This document shows positions 47,201-59,981 of a stretch of DNA of 64,000 bases, one piece after another. Both the position numbers and the translations under genes were made by a program. The notes under the pieces are model-generated. The model saw only the letters and a list, made by a program, of their open reading frames with translations, was not told the origin of the DNA and did not search any database. This DNA comes from Sipunculus nudus (Eukaryota; Annelida; Sipuncula; Golfingiida; Sipunculidae), in the NCBI GenBank assembly GCA_026874595.1, contig CM049316.1, positions 15,817,839 through 15,881,838 of the forward strand. Reading direction: 5' to 3'. Each line of letters opens with the position of its first letter. Positions within the stretch are counted from its first letter, which is position 1.

Positions 47201-48849
47201 AGAATGATTAACTGATTTCCAAACTGATATTTGGTAGCTATGTTTATTGTAAGTCATCTCACTAAGTTTTGCCCAACTAATCTGTCAGTTCCTGGTGCAA
47301 TCATTGGAAGAAGTCTACTGTCGCTGGTTTAATAAATATCGAAAACACTCTGAATGGGTATGATCAAATCGTATTTATTGAATTTGCTCGATGAATTCGT
47401 GATGATGTCCCAATATCTTAGTCTTAAGATTTCTGAAGCAATGAAATATGCTAAGTCCAGGTATTTCAAGTATGATTCAGTGGAATACATCGCAATGTGT
47501 GGATATTAAATGAAATATTATAACAAACACAGAGTCAGTCAATAATTATAAATGGAAGATATATCTTTCTCGGGTCACACATTACTCCATATTACTATTC
47601 AGAATATTTAAGAATAATCAAAGAAATTATGAAATTTTGAAAGAGGAATAAAATGACAAAATTCAAGGTAGGAAAGACTAAAACCATCAAACGAATATAT
47701 AAATAGATGACTTGGGTCACCCAACTTGGTCATTCAAGGGCTATTGACTAGTAACATTAAGCTAGATGGAACCCGGTATACACATCTCCACAAAGTGTTG
47801 GGTTTGAGCCTGGTACCTTTTACATATGCGCTCAAGATCTTTGTTAAAGTAAAATATCTGGAGACAGTATAGTGTTTCCTCTTCGAATTGAAGCCGGGCG
47901 CTTAATTAGGGTATGTCCCAATAGTGTAACTATACTTCCACAGGGACCTGGATATATGCAGTGTGACCTTATCGCTGTGAAGCTAGGTGTAATGGCATTG
48001 ATATACCTGTGCACTTTTTAAAACTCATAAACCTGTTCGTGGACTGCAAACGTGTATGACACCTGTGGCCAGCTGTAAGTGAGTCAATAATAGGCAGTTA
48101 TGGACAACCGTAAGTGTGTCACCAAATTATCTGCAATAGACTAATGTTGATAAATATTGACTAAACTGTAATTAAAATTAAGAAAAATAATTTGTAAATA
48201 AATATATGTTATATCCCATGCGCAGGTGTTACGCTTTGATATATGTTTGTACATAAACTGTATACGTGTCTTTGATTGTGCATCTGTTCTGTCACATCTA
48301 GGTACAAAATTGTGCGGGATCCGTCTAGCTTCCGCTGAGACTGTGTATCTTTGGTTTCTCGGAGTACCGGTTTCATGTGAAAAAAACTGGTAAATATTAT
48401 AAGTGCCTTGTCTGTGGCCGGTGTTTAGCATGTATATTTTTACTGCATCGGTATATAGGGCTGTATCTGTGTGCCTCTGTCTTGTGTATTTTGCCCTTGT
48501 GTGTTGGATTTGCGTCATATTCATCTGTTTTGTTTTTGGTCTCCGATTACTGTTATCATGCAACCTTTTTTGTATGTTTTAATGAGATTCGCAATTTGTT
48601 TATTTCTGCGCTGAATTTGCTTGTATGTTTTGTATAAGTCTTTTCACTGGTACATGCAGTATATTTGGCCGTCTCAATGAACCTTATACCTAGCACTGAT
48701 TGCAATCCTATGCTTAGCTTTTGTATCTATACGAGATACAGCATGAGCTGTAAACCAGTGATACGTTTATTTATTATCAAGTGTTTTACTGCCTAATGCA
48801 TGTACACTGTTAAAAAATACAACAGGATTTGCTCAATATTTGACTTTAG
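41289..48849. other. Long intergenic stretch without a supported gene
   Basis: Very AT-rich with only short, unconvincing open frames. TTTGTAAT is repeated four times near 43982-44010. At 44515-45010, AATTACTTTTG, GTAACTGTTACTGCAATTAC and related strings suggest an old AT-rich transposon. The first exon of the plus-strand NTF2-like gene probably lies in the right part of this stretch but could not be located. Confidence 0.4.
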
Positions 48850-50255
48850 ACGATAAGATCCGGGAAGAAATCTTGAAGTACATGTCAGACTGGTGCGAAG
48901 ACTATAACAATCAACGATTCGATACTCTAGCTGAAAAATTTCACCAGCCTGATTCAATCGTCATTGTTCCTGGTAGACCGGAAATCACGTATACAGGTAA
49001 AGATGAACATAATTTCCAATTTTAACATTCACCTGTTCCGAAAATAAATCGGAATCATCTTTAAAGGAAATTGGTAACAAAGCTTGATAATGTATAAATC
49101 ATGTGGTGACATTGCAAATAGGTTCCTACTTTTTCATAGAGATAAATAAAGCTTGGGCCGAGTTCTACGACAATGGCTGGGTTACCATTGAGATCGTGTG
49201 TGAGCGATTTTTCATCACTGACCACCAGGTGGCGGTATACAACCGTGCCATTGGACGTGACAAGGGAGGATACGAGGTCGGAACCTCCAGGTACTCGTAA
49301 AACTACAGCTAATTAAAAAATAGGTTTGATTTATGGCAAAATCAGTTCAAAGACACACCTACTATTCCAATAATATTACAGGGTGTAAATGATTTACGGA
49401 GTTCAAACTTACAAAATACTGTGAACATAAGGCAAACATATGAACATTGAATGAATATATACTTAGAACTGTAGACCGGAACGATATAAAGAAAGACAAC
49501 TTTTAGTGAACATATATACCACATATATATCAAGGTATATATAACTGATATGTTAATGGGTTGTAAGGAATATTTTCAATGAAAATCTGCTGCTACTTCA
49601 AATAATTCAACTACATAAGTACCCAAGAATTTTTTTGTGTAATGACTAAAGTATATTTAATTCATCAAACTTGTTTAACGATGTCATACAAGAAAGATAC
49701 ATGACTAGGTAAGATTGTTACACTATTTCCACTAGTTGAGAACAGTATAAAAGATGAATGAAACTTGGATCAAACTTCAGAGGGATAACGTTATCCCTGA
49801 TAAGAATTTACATAATATTCTAAGACAATATAAGCATAATTAATGATAAAAGTAAGCTTCTAATTTTTTAGGTTCTGATCATTTATTTATTTCTTTCTAA
49901 CAGCTGTTTGTCATGGTGAATTCAGATTATTTGCCACATAGGCCTAGATGTTGGTTTCAATGGATAATTTACCCGGTCGTTTGGCATAAATTATTATGCG
50001 ATTATGGGTTTACGTTAATTATATATATTTTTGTAATAATTATTAACAATTTAAAAGCTATTTTAAATGATCGGGATACATAAAAACTTTGGTAGATGAT
50101 CTTTATATGATAAACCTTTCATTTTTTTTAAACCAGTCAACAATTATATGATTTTGTATTTCAGGGCCGGCATTGTCTTCCAGAAACGAAACGGGACCTG
50201 GTACAGCATAATGAGTGCTGTAGTTGAATGTAGTTTCCCGTTGTCTATTGCCTAA
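48850..50255 (+). CDS. NTF2/SnoaL-like fold protein, spliced gene (three exons seen, 5' exon missing)
   Basis: Plus-strand exons: 48850-48996 (acceptor GACTTTAG, donor GTAAAG), 49140-49290 (acceptor TTTTTCATAG, donor GTACTC) and 50165-50255 (acceptor TGTATTTCAG, TAA at 50253-50255). Phases are 1, 1 and 2, as in the minus-strand paralogue at 34970-38242. Exon 1 shows DWCEDYNNQRFDTLAEKFHQ and PDSIVIVPG, exon 2 EINKAWAEFYDNGW and ERFFITDH, exon 3 AGIVFQKRNGTWYSIMSAVV. About 130 residues are covered, the usual size of a one-domain NTF2-like protein; an N-terminal exon entering in phase 1 is not found. Introns are short (143 and 874 bp). SnoaL/DUF4440-type proteins are diverse enzymes or binding proteins, so the role here is open. 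The tail CSFPLSIA is longer than in the paralogue. Confidence 0.72.
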
Positions 50256-53200
50256 AACAACTGAGTTCAGCATATAGACCTCATTCCGAAAATTAGTCAT
50301 TAACACATAAGCGGCATATGAATTAACACATACATGTATTTCTCTTAATGAAACTTCTATACTATTCTTTCATTAAAAGAAAGAAACAAGGATTTTTAAT
50401 ATTTTTTAGAAGGTAGTCAAAGAGGGTTTACCATATAAATGCGAGCATGTGCGTGTTTATAAGTGATTGTATCTGTGGGATAAGGTGATTGATTTAATGC
50501 ATACATGGACATGCTCAAAAGGATATGAACGGCCAATGTTAATACTTTCTCAACCCGACGCCTCGTTTATCCGAACATAATTGATAACATCCACAAATGA
50601 TCCAGGTTCTGATGCGTGGCATATGACGTTCGGACGAACAATAGCTCAGATAAAGTGCAGGCAAACATATGACCTTAACTCATGGCTTTGCAAGGTTAAA
50701 GTCATTTATATTTTTTTAATATATTTCTCTTTCTGTATGGCTGATGTAGTGTTATGTAATAAAGATATGTATACAAGAATACAGTCGTTGTTTACATTTC
50801 ACATTCATACTCATTAATCAAATTAAACTTTAGATTCAGTTTAAGTTAACTTACCAAATACTGTCTAAATGTGGCGTTATATGTATACAATATTGCCGTT
50901 CCTCTTGAATTATGCCTGTGCCGTATTAGATCCATGGGAAATTATATTTTAACCGTAAAGAGGAAGTGAGCCGTCTAAGTTGTTCATGAAAATAACATAA
51001 TAAGTGTCTAATATATGCATATGTGTCCAATAAAATGGCGAAAAAAAAATCCTCTATCAACTAATTGTAGTTCTTTTTTCACAGAGCACATGTCAACGAA
51101 CTTTGATATCAACTAATTGTAGTTCTTTTTTCACAGAGCACCTGTCAACGAACTTTGATATCTGTAACTGGTCTTTGTATTGAAGATAAGTCTCTTGTTA
51201 ATAATATTTATCAAACGCCTTTGTCTTAGTCAAAGTTGAAAAAGAATCCTGTATATAAAAAATACAATAGCCGAGAGATCAGTCTATTTATCACCGAGGA
51301 AATTAAAAAAATAATCTCTCGCTCTCTTCCTGCATCTTTTTAAAATGATCATACAATAATGCATCTGAATAGAAATACTGTATGTGTAAGATTCCAATGG
51401 GTTTAATGTATGTGAATATTACTATGCTTTAAAGTAGCCAGTCTGGATCATTATATTTACATTAAAAGAGACAATAGAAGGGTACCTGCAGAATTTTTTT
51501 AATGCGGAATACTAGTCACCGACTACTTAAGCAGGAAAAATTCTGTAGGTACTGTTAACGTCAGCATGGTGGTGGCACATATATTATAGATATTCGACTC
51601 AAGCAACATTTGCAGCATTTAGTTAAACTATTACTGAACTATATTTGCATATGCCCAACAATGTATATTCCTGGCTACATGTTAGTCATGTCTTTCTGTC
51701 CTATTTGTAACAGGTTTGTTTTTTTCGTTTTATTTAATGTGATGTTTTAATTAATGTTCATTTAAATATGTTAAGAAAACTTTGGAAGAAACGTTTTATT
51801 TTTTTTTACATATTTAAATAATATTTATTCAAATATTAAATGTTATAAGATATCGAAGTTGACCAAGAAATATTCCGGAGGTATGGAGTTTCCTGGTGCA
51901 TTCCATTTATCACATTTTCATGCAAACGGAATCTGTTTCGCCATGGTTGTTAATGAAAATAACCAATGCGCAACATGTTTGCTTTTATGTTTGGGTACGA
52001 AAATGTTCCATCCTCCCAAATATACCTAGTCTTATTCCTTGTTCAGTAGCCTGCTCTCAATCTTCTTGTTTACATCTTCCTAATGCAACTGCGACTTATA
52101 GCCAAACCAAGCAAGCCGTGTTTTCTATGAGCATTTTAGAAGGTAGGGTTATTGGCATTTGCTTTCTTGTTTTAAATTGCAGTTGTCGTTTAAGGTCAAT
52201 AGAATCAACTGAATCAGTACGCAGAGAACAGTTAATGGAAGAGCCATCCCGTCTTCAGAGGGAAACAATGTTACTAACTGCACGCGATGTAAAATAAATG
52301 GAACAGCCACATGAAACACCAAGGTATCTGGTATCAACAGGCCCGCGTGGACAGATTCTTGTGGACAACTGCTATATCTCGCTGTGATTCCCCGTTAATT
52401 CTTATTATGGTGCGTGATGGGAAGATTGCGCGTGTCCCATATCCCTCTGACTTCTCTGACATTTTGTAAACATAATTCGTGTATCGGCGATGTTTTCAGT
52501 TGTGTCAAATGTAGTGACCAATGGGTTTATTGTTTACGCGTGTTTGATTTTTCAGTGTGTCTGATGAGCCCGATTATGTATTTTTTTAAATAAACGCCGG
52601 TCTTAAATAGAAGCCGGCTTTGTTTGGACGCTGGGTCAAAGCAGGGTTTGAAAAAAAAACGCCCGGGCGTCTATTCAAGGAAATACGGTTTTAGGTTTCT
52701 TCTTAACAAATATGAGGTATATACATATACATGCAGCTATAATATGCTGGTCTCATCTGTGTTTAGCAGACACCTCTGTGGAATTCTCAGTAACGCAACC
52801 GTGGCCAACAGCTGTGATTGCTTAGAGATCAGCAGATGATGTAAGCTTTCGCTTTAACGCCACTATCGAGTGGTTTACAATTAAGAAAGAGTACTTTCCC
52901 TCCAAATTTAACAGTTAAATTATATAACTGTCAATACCAACAATCTTGTATTGATAAAAGTTATACGGTAAAGTATGTAACATAAGTACAAATGACTCTA
53001 CGCATTTCCACTTTAATACATACTTGTTCTTATTCAAGAGCATAAAAAAAGAAACTAGTCACCCATGGATATTTTTTACTGCTAGGTATGTTTCTAATGA
53101 ACGTTCTTATTTTAAACTCTGCGTGTTCTTCCCATACAGGCACAACGCTTATATTCAATATAAATTTTAATGTTTCGACTTTACCAGTTCTGCACAAAGT

Positions 53201-53314
53201 TGATCTCATAAAAAAAGTGTATAACAAAACTGCTAAATTCATTAATTTTATATGAAAAAAAAAAATTATTTATCTTTCAAGTGAAACAGACCGATATGAA
53301 GTTATAACACAGGA
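50256..53314. other. Intergenic, no supported gene
   Basis: Contains a 53-bp tandem duplication (51055-51160). At 52560-52690 is a patch with ACGCCCGGGCGTCTATTCAA and GGAAATACGG, which looks like part of a dispersed DNA element. A frame of 133 codons at 51896-52297 shows no domain and is not accepted. Confidence 0.4.
51055..51162 (+). repeat. 53-bp tandem duplication
   Basis: ATCAACTAATTGTAGTTCTT and the bases after it to AACGAACTTTGAT are repeated once with a single difference (GCACATGTC versus GCACCTGTC). Confidence 0.92.
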
Positions 53315-53375
53315 AATGTGACGTCAAGAATACAGAGCCCTTTTCCATATCTTTTTTTCAAAGACAACTCCGGCC
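53315..53375 (-). pseudogene. Remnant of a third NTF2-like last exon
   Basis: On the minus strand GGCCGGAGTTGTCTTTGAAA at 53375-53356 and a CTGTATTCTTGACGTCAC string after it match the last exon at 35039-34970 (VFEK, then CILDV) and that at 50165. The acceptor AG is lost (AT before the exon) and the two coding halves lie in different frames (A run), so it is broken. No other exons of this copy were recognised. Confidence 0.6.
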
Positions 53376-56300
53376 ATCTGGATCCTCCCCTGGTGAGTGA
53401 TCGAAACGTAAGCGATCAAAACGCGTTTCATACGCATACGTATATATGTATACGTACTGCACACGCACATGACGAATCACTCAAAGAGAATATGTGTCCA
53501 ATTCCTTGCTGCATACAAATACGTTCAATAGGAACTGCATACACAAACATAAAATGTCACATTAAGGGGTCAAATTTAGTACGTTCGGCACTACAATATA
53601 TTGAATATATTGTTATAATTACAGGAAAAACTAATCGTTCCAGGACGTATTTAATGAGTAATCCACGCACATATGCATCATTATGTTTGCGGGACAGAAA
53701 TGACAATACCTTTTATGTGGGTGGCTTCATATTCGCAAGGCTAATTATTAGAGGTGCGAACCAGACCGCTTGGACCGGACCGGACCGGTCCACAATTTAG
53801 GGACAGCTTATTCATAATACCGGACCACTTTTTTAATGCACCGGACCTGTCTGAAGCGCTCTACCTAATGTTTAAAGGTGTATGCAGAACAGATGACTTA
53901 ATAGATGGATTTAGTTTCAATCTAAAAATCTTGTTATGAACAAGGAAAGTCTCTTCAGTAAGGTAAATGTATTTACAGCAATGGCAGCTGCAAGAGTATA
54001 ATGATACACGTGCATTATTTTATATATGTGTACTATAAGTAACAGTCAAGGGTCATATTTGGTTATTAACTTATGATTGAACTGACATGTTCAGCATGAC
54101 AATCAGTGTCCCCTGCTGTGTTGCACCATGCTGATGCTTTTCCTCTGTAACATCATGTATCAAAGTATAATAAAAATGCACAGCCTTATATCTTTACTTT
54201 GTGTCAACATGCAGCCATGTCCGCTGTCACACCCCGAAGGAATAGGTTCTTTTAAATGGTGAACTTAGCCTGCTGAATCTCACACATACACTCAAAAGAT
54301 GAAAAAACAAGAGTAAGCAAATCAATTAAACTATATTAATAGGAAAGTAAACTAACACTTTTTGGAAGAGGCGTGCTCAGCAAATGCCCACTACAGTCTA
54401 TATAATTACACGAAATCACTAAGTCCTGTTTACCTGTCTACTTCTAAATGGACACTGCACAAGAGAGTTCCACCTGCTTACACGGCTTCTGATTACATGA
54501 CCCACGCGCACGTGCCAGTATCTAGTCCAGGCCGCTTACACGGCGAACACAGACGATCACAAGCGTTCAATGCTGCAAAACAAACCTGGGTCAGCACGGT
54601 TCTCCACTGAAGTACGCGCCCGCCATACAATATGGTAAAAAAACTGGATCACTGACAGTTAGGCTCACAGCCTTCTCTGAAGGAACACTGAAGAAATGTC
54701 TTTCACAGCAGATGTCTCCGAGATACACCCAGCTCTGTGTAACTGAATATGCCACCGCATGACAATATGTCCGTTACATTTCACGAATATAATTTCCTGG
54801 TCTTTTTACTGGTTACCACTATGGTAGAAAAACAGTGACGGATTACCAGTCCTTCGGTAATTACGAAATTTGCATGACAGCCTATTGCACCGTTCTCCAC
54901 CCAGATTATTGTCGTAAATGTGAGATTACTTGAAATAAATGAATATCAACACGGGAAAGATTATCATGACACCAGCTGCCGATAGATTATGATAGATTCA
55001 TATACTGTAAGAAACAAATTATGTTATCCTGCAAACATTGAACACATCGGACTTCAAGAATGAAAGAGGTCGCTATCGTTGTAGTTTACTCGTTTGAGTA
55101 AAACTTATGCAATAAGGGGATTTCCTAACCTGTTCAGTGACTGTTTTTTTTTTATTTTGATTGGCTCGGGCTCAAAACAACCCATGTCACCACCAGAAAG
55201 GCTTTGCCGTTGACTTAACACAGACCATTAACTTCTTGGTTGCCTGTCAATTTAAGTTGGCATGGTGACTGCCTTCAAAATGGCCATGAATTATTCCAAT
55301 GAATTCGGCGCGACAGAACATCCCACACAACTCAGGTTCCGTATGGGATGAATAACCTTAATCAACGCTGTTAACATGGGCCAAGGGGGGGGGGGGAGGC
55401 CTAGTTTCAGTGCGATGATATCGTACATTACAAAATGTTTTTACTTTTACAAGATCGGATGGAATAACTTCGTAGTATATATTCTTGTCACCATTGAAAT
55501 CTTCCAAAATCATACGTATTATGAACATTTATTTAAACTGGTATAGTTGTAACTATGGTATGATTGGGGAACTTTATGAAGACAGAAATGCTAAAAATAA
55601 GTTTTATACCCTTACTTTAATTATTTTAATAAAACAACTGGCAAATAGACCAAAAGATTTATAGTGAAATGACATAGAGATACCTACAATTTGTCAATGC
55701 GGTATAGGTAAGCGGTCTGCTACAGAGGTCAGACAAAACACATTTCTGCGACACTGGGACCTGTGTTCAAATTGCAAAACAAATAGCACACACAAGACGT
55801 GGTAAACCGCTACCAGACAGGGTGTTTTCCACTTAATTATCCCCAAGGCCAATATTTTTTATATTCTTATATTCTTTAATTGCTAATTCCGTTTACTGTG
55901 ATATGTTTCAACTTTTAATCATGGGGTGGGCAGCTGAAACATCATAAAAGCCCCTACATTGAAGGCCTATACCGTTTGAAATATTTTTAAATGTTTTAAT
56001 GGTAGTTGTGTAGGCAGATCTATCTAATATTGAAATAAACATCTTGTGTATGAAGAATACCGAACAAATAACAGAATTGTTTTATTTATTATGTCAGATT
56101 AGCTGCAACTAATATATACAGGTGTCAGAAAACAATACAAGAGAACCGCAAGAGTGGGCAATACCTTCATCAAATGTGCAATACTTTTGCTGAAATTCCA
56201 GCTCGGGTAAGATAGTTTATTGATCTATTTTCAGTCAATTTATCGTTGTGAGATGAATTTAAATCCATCAACATCCTGGTACGTTTATCACGGCGATATC

Positions 56301-57554
56301 AAAGTCTGCTGACCTCTGACGTCATACAAACATTCGAGATCTCAATTGATAAATGTTTATAGTGAACAACCATCATATTCCTCTAAGTTATGTCGGGGAT
56401 ACTAAATATTCAAAGAGGGATGGACGTTGTCCATACTATATTATTTTTAGGCATAACTAAAGAAAATGAAAAGAAATGTCGATCTTACACTTCGTCTAGT
56501 GGTGTAATGTGAAAACTCCCGCAGTTGTAGTCTACAATTTAGTCGATTGTCTTGACGTTTCTAATGGAATCATTTGATACTTTTGTCTCATCCGATAAGT
56601 TCAGAAATTAACAGATACAATAAGGGCCAGATGTTCTGTTTATTTGCCTGTGATATGCAAATTATTTGTTTAATTCAAATAATAGGTAAAGTTTGTATAT
56701 TCTATTCGTCATATTTGTTCTTAAGACACAGCCTTTTCTCATGAGGATGTGAGACCTTCTCCTGAGGACTAGGAGAAAATCGCCGACTTTGGACGGAAAA
56801 CTACATCCCACTCCCATAGCCACGTGTTGAACCGGACCCAAGTTTCCAGCGGAGATAATATTATTTCAGACTCACGGTACATATACATGCATTTAAAGTA
56901 AAATATTTGTGTGAAAAAAACCCCCAGATATATCATATTCGTTTGTATGTTAAAAAGGCCGCAAGCATCATGACCTAACTTTCTAGACGGAGTTATGTAT
57001 CGCAACTCGCAACTCGCAACCAGAGATCATGCCATGAATATTACTCACGCCTTATTTTATGGAATCAATCCAAGATATACGTAGGCCTTAGGCAGCAAGG
57101 TGCCATCAAGGTGGGGCTTTCTTCGCCTTTTAAATTCATATCGCTACACACGATTTCCCGTTATGAATTATTACTCACTTTTTAAATTTGATTTGCTACA
57201 CACGAATTCCCGTTAATAAGTCATACTCAATTTACAAATTCATATTGGTAACCTCGAGTTGACATTGTGGTGGAGTATTTTTAGCTACAGGCAAACAACA
57301 TCCGACAACCAGGGATTAACTATTTCGTCTGAGACGTAGCGATGAGCTACCAGACATTTTTTTAAAATATTAGCCTCTTCCTAACATTAATGTGTTACTA
57401 TTAAATGCATTGCTTTAACCTTATAATAGTAACGATTTAGCATATTCATAAGCATGTACAGTGAAAAATCGAAAAAAAACTATGAATGTCTTGATAGGCT
57501 GTGGAGGGGACGCAGTGTCGTTTCGTTATTATTTCAATGATTTTCAAGATAGGC
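53376..57554. other. Intergenic, no supported gene
   Basis: Includes AGAGGTGCGAACCAGACCGC next to GGACCGGACCGGACCGGTCC (53750-53792), and a G run near 55385. At 55698-55775 is a weak pol III-like pair of boxes (TAGGTAAGCGG, GTGTTCAAATTGC). A 160-codon frame at 53318-53800 overlaps the antisense exon remnant and is not accepted. Confidence 0.35.
55698..55775 (+). mobile_element. Weak candidate for a tRNA-derived SINE head
   Basis: GCGGTATAGGTAAGCGGTCT resembles the start and A box of a tRNA, and CTGTGTTCAAATTGC resembles a B box ~45 bases further. Stems do not pair well, so it is not a tRNA gene. Confidence 0.25.
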
Positions 57555-57748
57555 CTACGTGTTGAAATGGGAAAGTCCTCAGGCTGTCGGGTGGTATGTA
57601 TCGCACTTGTACCATATTAATCAGAAGAAAGTTACCAACCACAATATTATCTCCCGATAAAATTGACCGATTCTTTTCTCAGGAGAATCTCCTTTTTGTC
57701 TACAGTTTGCACATTTAGAGAAGGTCGTGGCTTTTCAGGTTGTCAAAG
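57555..57748. repeat. Block similar to 40908-41078
   Basis: Same-orientation counterpart of 40908-41078 with shared GGAAAGTCC, TGTCGGGTGGTATGT, ACCGATT, GAGAATCTCC, TTTTTGTCTA, CAGTTTGCAC and AGAAGGTCGTGGC. It lies just left of the duplicated GPCR/TA block and right of the NTF2-like exon remnant at 53.3 kb. Confidence 0.6.
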
Positions 57749-58425
57749 TTGCAAGCAGTACTTCTGGTTCAGCAATGAAGATTTATCAGTCCATTTATTA
57801 TATCTCGCTTAGAACCAGGACAAACCAATTATTTTATATCGCCCTTAGACATCAGACATTTTAATTCATTGTTATCTTATTTATAACATTGGCATTAATT
57901 AATGAATTAAAATTTTATTAGTAGTTTTTCTTTTTACCTTTATAATTTATTATTTTATCCCCCTATTCAACACCTACCGTGTCACAAATATGATGAAACC
58001 CAATCATGATCCTATGAAATTATGAGCAAAGATCTATACATGGGTTAAAACATTCACCTAAAAGCTGTTGATCTTGTGATGCGCACCCGTATATGCTACA
58101 TCACAAAACCTGTCTCCTTAAAATTAATTTTAGTGGAACACGTTCAATAAGACCACCTGTCAATAGGTGTAAACCAGCCCACACTTGAGTGATCCGAATA
58201 CATTCACATTGGTTATATCTGACCTTTAGTTAGTGTTGTTAGTAGTGTGAAATTATTCTAGAATACATTGTAATTTGTAAATCATGTTGCTTGTTGTAAC
58301 AGGTTTGATAAAGCTGTGATTTACTGTCATTTTATAAATTACTTTGCTCTCACATAACGTTGTCACACAATTTGCCAAGACAAACTGTCCAAATATACAT
58401 ATTAAATGAAGCCAGATCTGTCAGT

Positions 58426-58640
58426 CTAAATTCGACAACTAAGATACCTTAACAAACTGACAGTGTCTCTTCTGAATGATTCCCCACCAATGCAGTAAAG
58501 CAATACATTGATGGAATAACTGCATACATACCAGCAGTTTAATAAACGTTGTACAAAACAATGTCGGGTCGTGACGACCAAAAAAATATGGCCCATGTGA
58601 TAATGTACGGTAGATGCATTGCGACATACGACAAGGTAAT
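58426..58640 (-). pseudogene. Fourth, diverged GPCR fragment (TM6-TM7)
   Basis: Minus strand: LLNCWYVCSYSINVLLYC, then GGESFRRDTVSLLRYLSC, matching TM7 and helix 8 of the triplicated pseudogenes. The TM6 part is out of frame. The rest of the receptor is absent: the next block to the right matches 24340 onwards, so TM1-TM5 were lost. Confidence 0.75.
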
Positions 58641-59940
58641 GAGCAGTAATGAGCAGGGTTTGTTTTTCACTCTCTGTTGTGACAGACGATACGAAGTTGA
58701 CATGAATAACCATTTACAATGAGAACTGCCTTATATGTCAGCCTTATCAACTTAATTAAACACTTCCAGGAGCGAGGTTACATGTGACAGTTGTCTTCAA
58801 TAATCAGGCTTTCTGAAAAAATACCAAAAACATTATAGGACGTCTCCTTGATAGGTAATAAGTGCTATCAAAATCTGAATAAATGTCCATACTATATTAT
58901 AGTTAAGATGAAAGATTAATATCTTTTTGTAATCATTTTAATAATATCACGGTTAAAAATTGTAAGATTATATCAAGGATTGCTACTGTACACTGACTCA
59001 TATGTAAAGCGAACGTATAATACCAACAGATCATTTCTAAAAAAATCTTTTGGTGATTATTGTGATTATAACTCGCTTAAAACATGGAAGGTTATATCAA
59101 ATATTGCTTATCAACACCCTCTCATATGTTAAACTATGGTATTTGTTTTAATGAGAACAACCTACGTTTTATCTAGGGCAGCAAGTGTAACTGAGCACGA
59201 CCAGGACTAAGAAGATTAGTACCGGACAAAATGTTCATATTAATTTTGAATTACTCATTACGTAGTGACTGTGTATTTTATGAACAAAAGGTATTTAGCA
59301 TTGTCGTGGTTTGTCTGCTCTCTGCCCCTAGATTATATCGGCAGTTGTCACTATGACCAATCAATATCATTAAACATTTCAAAGAAAAACAATACGGAAG
59401 AAAACGGACAGGTGGAATTTATTGGATTGGTTGACCGATAAGTGATTTTTTTCTAAAAACAAAAGAAAAAAAGGCATTTAGCTTATAACAGAAAATACAT
59501 TGATATTCATTGCGGACTGAGGGAGATATGTCAAACAGAAATATCATCTTCTCAGAAATCAGCATATATTGAAAATGTAGAAGCGTGCTATAATAATTAA
59601 TTCGCTAATTAAAATAGACTTTTGCAGTACGATAAGATAACAAAATGCAACTGTTAGGACTGATGATATAATACAGTATCAGATTATTTTTGTCAAATTG
59701 TCCCCAGCAACATGTTTCAGATAATGTAATGACATGTTAGAGCGGGATAGGTTAGCAATATATTTAGCAATGAATTCGCTAATTAAAATAGACTTTTGCA
59801 GTACGATAAGATAACAAAATGCAACTGTTAGGACTGATGATATAATACAGTATCAGATTATTTTTGTCAAATTGTCCCCAGCAACATGTTTCAGATAATG
59901 TAATAACATGTTAGAGCGGGATAGGTTAGCAATATTTTAG
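58640..59940. repeat. Segmental copy of 24240-25236
   Basis: Follows the GPCR fragment in the same order as the source locus. It includes CTACGTTTTATCTAGGGCAG, GATTAGTACCGGACAAAAT and CAAATTGTCCCCAGCAACAT. Confidence 0.8.

Positions 59941-59947
<7 letters not shown>
59600..59947 (+). repeat. 174-bp tandem duplication
   Basis: ATTCGCTAATTAAAATAGAC to TTAGCAAT is repeated at 174-bp spacing (59600, 59774) with very few differences (TAATGACATG versus TAATAACATG). The parental locus at 25.2 kb has the CAAATTGTCCCC part only once, so the duplication is specific to this copy. Confidence 0.9.

Positions 59948-59979
<32 letters not shown>
59942..59979. repeat. (TA)n tract at the empty site
   Basis: Uninterrupted TA run at the position where 25237-32020 holds the LTR element. 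Confidence 0.95.

Positions 59980-59981
<2 letters not shown>

Noticed and set aside
48141-48563. 140-codon minus-strand frame
   Set aside because: No domain, no paralogue beside the other NTF2-like gene, unusual His/Thr/Arg-rich composition.
51896-52297. 133-codon plus-strand frame
   Set aside because: No recognisable domain, AT-rich flanks and mixed composition; taken as chance.
53318-53800. 160-codon plus-strand frame
   Set aside because: It runs antisense over the NTF2-like exon remnant, shows no domain and has no splice or start context.
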